64,000 bases of DNA from Paraoerskovia sediminicola (GTDB lineage Bacteria > Actinomycetota > Actinomycetes > Actinomycetales > Cellulomonadaceae), in NCBI RefSeq assembly GCF_030296575.1, contig NZ_AP027729.1:1240001-1304000 (forward strand). The letters are read 5' to 3'. The notes under the pieces were generated by a model. It had not been told where the DNA came from. It saw nothing but the letters and a program-made list of their open reading frames with translations, and made no database searches. Shown piece after piece: positions 59,509 to 64,000 of the stretch. Each line of letters begins with the position of its first letter. Position 1 is the stretch's first letter. A program made the position numbers and the translations under genes.

Positions 59509-60683
59509 TCAGCGGTCCGCTCGTGGTCCGAGCGTGAGCATCGCGACCGCGACGAGGACCCCCACCCGAGGAAGACGAACCACGCGAGGTCGCTCGCGGG
59601 GCCGCCCGAGCCGGCGAGCGTGTAGAGCAGGCCACCGACGCTGCTCCCGACGATGCCCCCGACCGCCTGCGCGAGACCGAGGACCCCGAAGTACGAGGCG
59701 ATCGACCCGCCCTCGGCGAACTCGGAGACGACCGCGTTCATCACGGGCTGGGACAGCATCTGCCCGACCGTGAACATCAGCACCCCGACGACGAGGCCGG
59801 CGATCGTGCCCCACAGGCCCATGACGGCGATGCCGGAGCCGAGGGACACTGCGCCGAGCGCGAGGATCCCGCGCGGCGGGAGGTGACGGGACGCGAACCC
59901 GGTGAGCGGCAGCATGACGATCACCATGAAGATCGCCGCCGAGGTGTAGACGACACCGATCCCGGTGGGTCCGGGGAGGACGTCGGCCGCACGGACCGGG
60001 ACGACGAGGTACAGCTGGGTGACCAGCAGCCAGAGCGACGAGGCGAGCACGCAGTACCGCAGGAACCGGCGGTCGCGCAGCGCCGCACCGAACTTGGCGC
60101 GCCCTGCACCCTCCGGGGCGAGGTCGGCGGGGAGACCCACGACCGTGACGACGAACGCCGTCAGGAAGAGGCCGGCAGCCCCGAACGCCACCCACCGGAA
60201 GTCCACACCGGCGAGCAGGCCGCCGATCATCGGGCCGATCACGAAGCCCACGTTGGAGAACAGCTCGCGCGTCGAGTAGACCCGCACGGGGTCGCGACCC
60301 TCGGCGAGCGCCGTGTACGCGGCATAGCTCGCGGGGTGGAAGAGCGCGCCACCGAACCCGGTGAGGATCGACCCGACCACCAGGACCGGCACCGTGGTCC
60401 CGGTCCCGAGGACCGCGAACCCGGCCGCGCGGATCAGGACTCCGGCGGAGATCGCCCGGCGGTAGCCGATGCGGTCCGCAGCAAACCCGGAGAGCGGCAT
60501 CATCCCGTTCTGCGACGCCGAGCGGACGGCCGTCAGCACGCCGACGAGCGCGATGGTCAGGCCGAGGTCCTGCAGGAAGTGGTACGCGAGGAGCGGCACC
60601 AGCATGTAGAAGCCCACCGCCATGGTGAGCGTGTCCGCATACAGGACCCACAGTGCTCGGGACGGCGCGCGGCCGGCGCTCAC
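59509..60683 (-). CDS. MFS transporter (frameshift near C-terminus)
   Basis: Twelve-helix MFS permease. Visible parts: ALWVLYADTLTMAVGFYMLV, loop motif GFAADRIGYRR, VYSTRELFSNVGFVIGPMIG, and the last helix VLVAVAMLTLGP in a different frame. One extra G in the run 59559-59563 would complete a 391-residue protein. GTG 60683 overlaps the DUF624 stop (GTGA), so it belongs to the heparinase-like operon. Substrate unknown; a sugar or oligouronide is plausible from context. Confidence 0.8.
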
Positions 60684-61399
60684 CGCGCCCCGGGGTCGGC
60701 AGCTCCGGCCGGCCCGCCGCCCGACCCGCCTCCCGGACCGCCGGGCCCGCCCGCCGGGGACCAGGTCGCCTGCGCGACGTACACCGGGACGGAGAGCAGG
60801 ACGAACGGCAGGATCGTGGGGAACAGCGCCGCCGTCGCGAGGAGCACGCCGCTGACGACGAGGACGAGCAGCGACCGCAGCGGCGCGAGCGCGACGATGC
60901 GCCCGGCCTCCTGGAACCAGGACCGCATGTCGGCGTCGGGCTGACGCGCGGCAGCGAGGGGCAGCGCGACGTAGGCGAGCGCGACGACGGTCGCCACGGG
61001 TATCGCCGCGGCCCCGAAGAGGATCGCAGCGCCCTCCTGCGGACCTCCGAGGCGCGTGACCAGGAAGATCGCGTCCGCGATCAGCACGAGCGTCGCCAGG
61101 CCGAGCACGATCCCGGCCTTCCACGTGCGCCGCCAGGTGGCCCGCAGCTCGCGCACCAGGTTGGTGACGACGGCCTCGTCACCCTCCTCGCGCCAGGCGG
61201 CGAACGACCGCCCCAGCGCGATCGTCGCCGGCAGGGCGGTGACCACGGGGAGGGCGACGACGAACGCGACGAGCCCGCCGAGCACGATGTTCGTCGGGAA
61301 CATCAGCGCTCGCAGGGCAGCGGCCTCCCAGCCGCCGCCCGCTCGCCGGCCCGCCCCGCGCGCCCGAGGAGCCCTGCGAGCCATAGCCAGTCCTGTCAC
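60680..61399 (-). CDS. DUF624/YesL-family membrane protein
   Basis: 239 residues, about five membrane segments (IVLGGLVAFVVALPVVTALP first) with the FVVALPVVTALPATIALGRS pattern of YesL-like proteins, which occur next to polysaccharide transport and degradation genes. A Gly/Pro/Ala-rich tail. GTG 61399 overlaps the heparinase-like stop; ATG 61384 is an alternative start. Confidence 0.75.
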   Translation of the reverse strand: MTGLAMARRAPRARGAGRRAGGGWEAAALRALMFPTNIVLGGLVAFVVALPVVTALPATIALGRSFAAWREEGDEAVVTNLVRELRATWRRTWKAGIVLGLATLVLIADAIFLVTRLGGPQEGAAILFGAAAIPVATVVALAYVALPLAAARQPDADMRSWFQEAGRIVALAPLRSLLVLVVSGVLLATAALFPTILPFVLLSVPVYVAQATWSPAGGPGGPGGGSGGGPAGAADPGAR

Positions 61400-63384
61400 C
61401 GTGCGTCGTCTCGCCGGGCCCGGTCCGTCGTCCGGCCCGCGAACCCGTCTCCTGCGATGTCCGCTTCATCGTGCCCGACGACGGCCCCGGACTCGAGGTG
61501 GACCGTCGCCACCTCCGTCACGTCGCCGTGGTCGACGACGACCGTCACCAGGCCGTCGTCCTCCGAGACGGTGACGTCGGCGCCCACCGGGTCGTTCCAC
61601 GGACGTGGCTCGAGAACCGTGACGAACCGGCCCGTCGTCGTCGGCTCGGTGCTGCGGCGCAGCGTGTGCTGGACCTTCTCGATCGCCAGGCTCGGCGTCG
61701 AGGACGTCGGGTTGGCGTGCACCGCCGTCGGGACGACCTCGGACTTCGGGGCGTCGTCGAGGGCGGAGACGAGGAGCGACCCGGTGCCCGCCTCGGCGAT
61801 CCAGCGGGACTCGCCCGAGGCCCGGGAAGGGTTCTGCGTCTGCAGCAGGCACGTCCAGGTGCGCGGCTCGGACGCGCGCAGGTCGTCCACCAGCACGAGG
61901 ACGCCGCGGGGCGTCATCACGAGGTGACGGCGGGCCCGGGTGACGCCGAGCGCCCGGTCGTACATCGCCGAGGTCTCGCTGACCGCGTGGACCCACCCGG
62001 CACCGACGGTGGTGGTGACCAGGTGCGCCTCGTACTCGTGGCCGAGGTTCTCGAACACGTGGTACCGATCCTCGTTGACGAACCCGTTGCCGTCGACGAG
62101 GACCGCGTTGTGGTGCTCCGTGCGCTTGCGGGACGAGTACCCCTCGTCGAGCGCCAGGTAGGCGCCGAAGCCGAGCAGGACGAACGTCCCCGAGTCGGGG
62201 TGGTGGTGGCCCGCGTTGAGCGTCGTCCACCCCGTCTCCTGCTTGATCCTGTGCGACGTCTCCCAGGCCTTGTGGCCCCCACCGGGTGACGCCTTGAACG
62301 AGACCATCGCTGCGTCGTCGTCCCACGAGGTGCGCCCGACGACGAGCCCGAGGTCGGTGAAGACCCGGCTCGTCGGGAGGCCCTGCGGTCCCTCCGACGG
62401 CGCGCTCGGGTCGAACCAGAGGAGCTCCTGGTACGCCTCGGCGCGCACGCCCGGGCGCACCCCGCTCTCGTAGGCCTCGCGCCAGAAGAACTCGTTCGCG
62501 ACCTTGTCGGCGAGCCACTGGCACTGGGGGATCCGGTACTCGGCGGCGAGCTTGTAGTACATCGCCACGGGGTGCCCGCTGCGGCGGTCGTGGCAGTCCC
62601 CGTGGTCGATGATGCGCTCCATGTCCGGGGCGGCCTGGTAGAGCCGGTACCAGAAGGTGTTGCGCAGGTAGTCGCTCGTGGCGAACCAGTCGATGCCCTC
62701 CTCGGACTTGAGCACGTCGAGGTAGGTGACGAGCCACGGCACCCCGTAGCGCCAGTAGACGACGCCCTCGTTGTTCGAGCCGTCCTCGGGGAGCATGGAG
62801 AGCACGGTCTCGAAGTTGCCCTTCGCGCGCTCGGTCCACGCGCGGGCCGGCTCGTGCTCCTCGCGCAGCGCGTACCCGGCGGTGGCGAGCCCGGCGTAGC
62901 AGATCCAGTTGTGGTTCTGCCAGTACGACGACGACCACCAGTCGCCCTCGGAGTCGACGGCGAACTCGTACAGGCGGGTGCCCTGGAGCACGAGCTTGTC
63001 GCGCAGGGCGAGGCGCTCGTCGTCGGCGAGCGCGTCGCCGGCCCAGGAGTACGCGAGCGAGAGCCCGTGCAGGAGCCACCCGGCGTCGAGGTCGTGGTCG
63101 GGCATGTTCGCCTTGCCCCAGTGCGGGAACGACAGGGCCGGCGTCAGCCAGCGTCGCAGCTCGTCGAGGTAGTGCTGCTGGCCCGTCAGGCGGTACGCGA
63201 GCGCCAGGTTGGCGGACGCCGCACCGATGTACGTGATCGAGGCGAGCGGGTGCTCGGTCGGCAGCGCGATCGACGTGTAGCGCTCGCACTCGTCGACGAG
63301 GCGACGGAACTGCGGGCTGCGAACGTCGCGGATCTCCTCGCGCAGCACGTCTTCGCGGCCGGCAATGAGCAGGGGCTGTGTCAC
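61396..63384 (-). CDS. Heparinase II/III-family protein (polysaccharide lyase-like)
   Basis: 662 residues. An N-terminal alpha/alpha toroid (YIGAASANLALAYRLTGQQH; SSYWQNHNWICYAGLATAGY; GVVYWRYGVPWLVTYLDVLK) and a C-terminal anti-parallel beta-sheet domain with the heparinase II/III signature (LNAGHHHPDSGTFVLLGFG; EHHNAVLVDGNGF). The Tyr and His residues used by such lyases are present in these motifs. No signal peptide, so it would act on imported oligosaccharides. The family covers heparin, alginate and other uronates; the exact substrate is unknown. Products could feed the KDG kinase and aldolase. Confidence 0.85.
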   Translation of the reverse strand: MTQPLLIAGREDVLREEIRDVRSPQFRRLVDECERYTSIALPTEHPLASITYIGAASANLALAYRLTGQQHYLDELRRWLTPALSFPHWGKANMPDHDLDAGWLLHGLSLAYSWAGDALADDERLALRDKLVLQGTRLYEFAVDSEGDWWSSSYWQNHNWICYAGLATAGYALREEHEPARAWTERAKGNFETVLSMLPEDGSNNEGVVYWRYGVPWLVTYLDVLKSEEGIDWFATSDYLRNTFWYRLYQAAPDMERIIDHGDCHDRRSGHPVAMYYKLAAEYRIPQCQWLADKVANEFFWREAYESGVRPGVRAEAYQELLWFDPSAPSEGPQGLPTSRVFTDLGLVVGRTSWDDDAAMVSFKASPGGGHKAWETSHRIKQETGWTTLNAGHHHPDSGTFVLLGFGAYLALDEGYSSRKRTEHHNAVLVDGNGFVNEDRYHVFENLGHEYEAHLVTTTVGAGWVHAVSETSAMYDRALGVTRARRHLVMTPRGVLVLVDDLRASEPRTWTCLLQTQNPSRASGESRWIAEAGTGSLLVSALDDAPKSEVVPTAVHANPTSSTPSLAIEKVQHTLRRSTEPTTTGRFVTVLEPRPWNDPVGADVTVSEDDGLVTVVVDHGDVTEVATVHLESGAVVGHDEADIAGDGFAGRTTDRARRDDAR

Positions 63385-64000
63385 GGGGCAACCTCGATCG
63401 TCGTTTCGGGTCCCGAGTGGCTCGGGCCGGTGGTGGTCAGGTGGAAGGTCGTGGCGCCGTCGGGCTCGAACGTCACGTAGACGTCCGCGTCCCGCACGGC
63501 GGGTCCTGCTCCGGGTCCTGCTCCGAACAGGTAGAGGGAGGCGAAGGTGACGCGCTCGCCGTCGGCCACCCAGTCCGCGACCTGCTGCGGGGCTGCGGGG
63601 TCGTCGGACGGGCCGCGGCCCGAGGTCTGGACGACCGCAGCCGGGCCGGAGCCCGTCGGGGACGAGGCGACGTGCACACCGCGCAGGGTGGCCGCGCCGT
63701 CGGTCCATTCCGACTCCGCGCCCTGCGGGGTCGCGCGGACCCCGAAGGCGGTGGCGGGACGCAGGCCGAGCGAGACGCGGTGGGGCCGGTCGCCGACGAC
63801 GGTCACGACGTCGGCCAGGTAGCCGGGTCCCAGGACGAGCGAGCGACGCAGCCGGACACCGGCGAAGGGTTCGGCCGACGCGACCACCCGGCCGGCGGCC
63901 GGGTCCCACACGTCGATGCTGCCCGTGGCCTCGCCCTGGTCGGCGCCGTCGACACGCACCGTCGGGTGCGCGACGGTCCGGGCGTAGTGTCCGCGGCGCA
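63381..64000 (-). CDS. Second heparinase II/III-like protein, C-terminal part (runs off window)
   Basis: The frame is open to the window edge. The visible part is a beta-rich domain with YARTVAHPTVRVDGADQ near the edge (the heparinase II/III HNTVxVDG-type motif), RRSLVLGPGYLADVVTVVG and PHRVSLGLRP. The stop overlaps the next heparinase-like GTG by 4 bp. Its N-terminal toroid would lie beyond base 64000. Confidence 0.7.
   Translation of the reverse strand, partial: RRGHYARTVAHPTVRVDGADQGEATGSIDVWDPAAGRVVASAEPFAGVRLRRSLVLGPGYLADVVTVVGDRPHRVSLGLRPATAFGVRATPQGAESEWTDGAATLRGVHVASSPTGSGPAAVVQTSGRGPSDDPAAPQQVADWVADGERVTFASLYLFGAGPGAGPAVRDADVYVTFEPDGATTFHLTTTGPSHSGPETTIEVAP

Noticed and set aside
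57894-61124. 1076-residue frame through the MFS and APC region
   Set aside because: Only the MFS part is meaningful. The rest is out of frame with APC and DUF624, and the frame looks long because of high GC and a one-base deficit.

Overview
The window is very GC-rich, with dense genes, many GTG/TTG starts, 1-8 bp stop/start overlaps and leaderless-looking promoters (TAnnnT placed 6-7 nt before the start codon). It also carries a LexA-box/DUF222-HNH gene. This points to an actinomycete, most likely Micrococcales (Cellulomonas/Cellulosimicrobium-like; genus uncertain). I saw no rRNA, tRNA, CRISPR array, integrase or insertion sequence.

Layout. 0-21.3 kb is ordinary chromosome: a methyltransferase/glycosyltransferase pair; a thioredoxin-reductase-like flavoprotein with a His-rich methyltransferase and a divergent HTH-cupin regulator; RNase HI with a 36-bp tandem repeat at its 3' end; an amino-acid ABC transporter; an SOS-box-controlled DUF222/HNH gene; a TetR/NmrA divergent pair with two operators; an M28 peptidase; an MMPL exporter with its TetR; a carbamoyltransferase; and an AraC gene fused to the tail of a VOC gene by deletion. 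21.3-57 kb is a large carbohydrate-catabolic region. 57-64 kb holds an IclR regulator, APC and MFS transporters, DUF624 and two heparinase II/III-type proteins.

How the catabolic region may work. A GH117 anhydro-L-galactosidase, two GH2 beta-galactosidases and a sulfatase, all without signal peptides, would cut imported agar- or porphyran-type oligosaccharides into D-galactose and 3,6-anhydro-L-galactose (AHG). Aldehyde dehydrogenases plus an AHG-acid cycloisomerase lead to 2-keto-3-deoxy-L-galactonate (L-KDGal). An SDR-SMP30 fusion (sugar dehydrogenase plus lactonase), D-galactonate dehydratase, a PfkB-type kinase and a KDPG/KDPGal aldolase could handle the D-galactose half. A second operon (FAH hydrolase, SDR, APH-type kinase, divergent enolase) suggests an undescribed route from L-KDGal to pyruvate plus L-glycerate, and then to PEP. 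Three sugar ABC transporters are present. A complete tatA-tatC/tatB set is embedded in the cluster and overlaps one transporter operon.

Regulation. Five near-palindromes of the type GGTAAACCGGTTwTCC lie upstream of five catabolic or Tat units. They imply one LacI-type regulon whose repressor gene is outside the window. A GntR gene and the dgoD/FAH divergent promoter share a second operator (AGGTnnCAGATA).

Quality caution. About eight genes are each one base short of an intact frame, mostly at G/C runs, so uncorrected sequencing errors are likely. One further gene is broken by a 10-bp tandem duplication.
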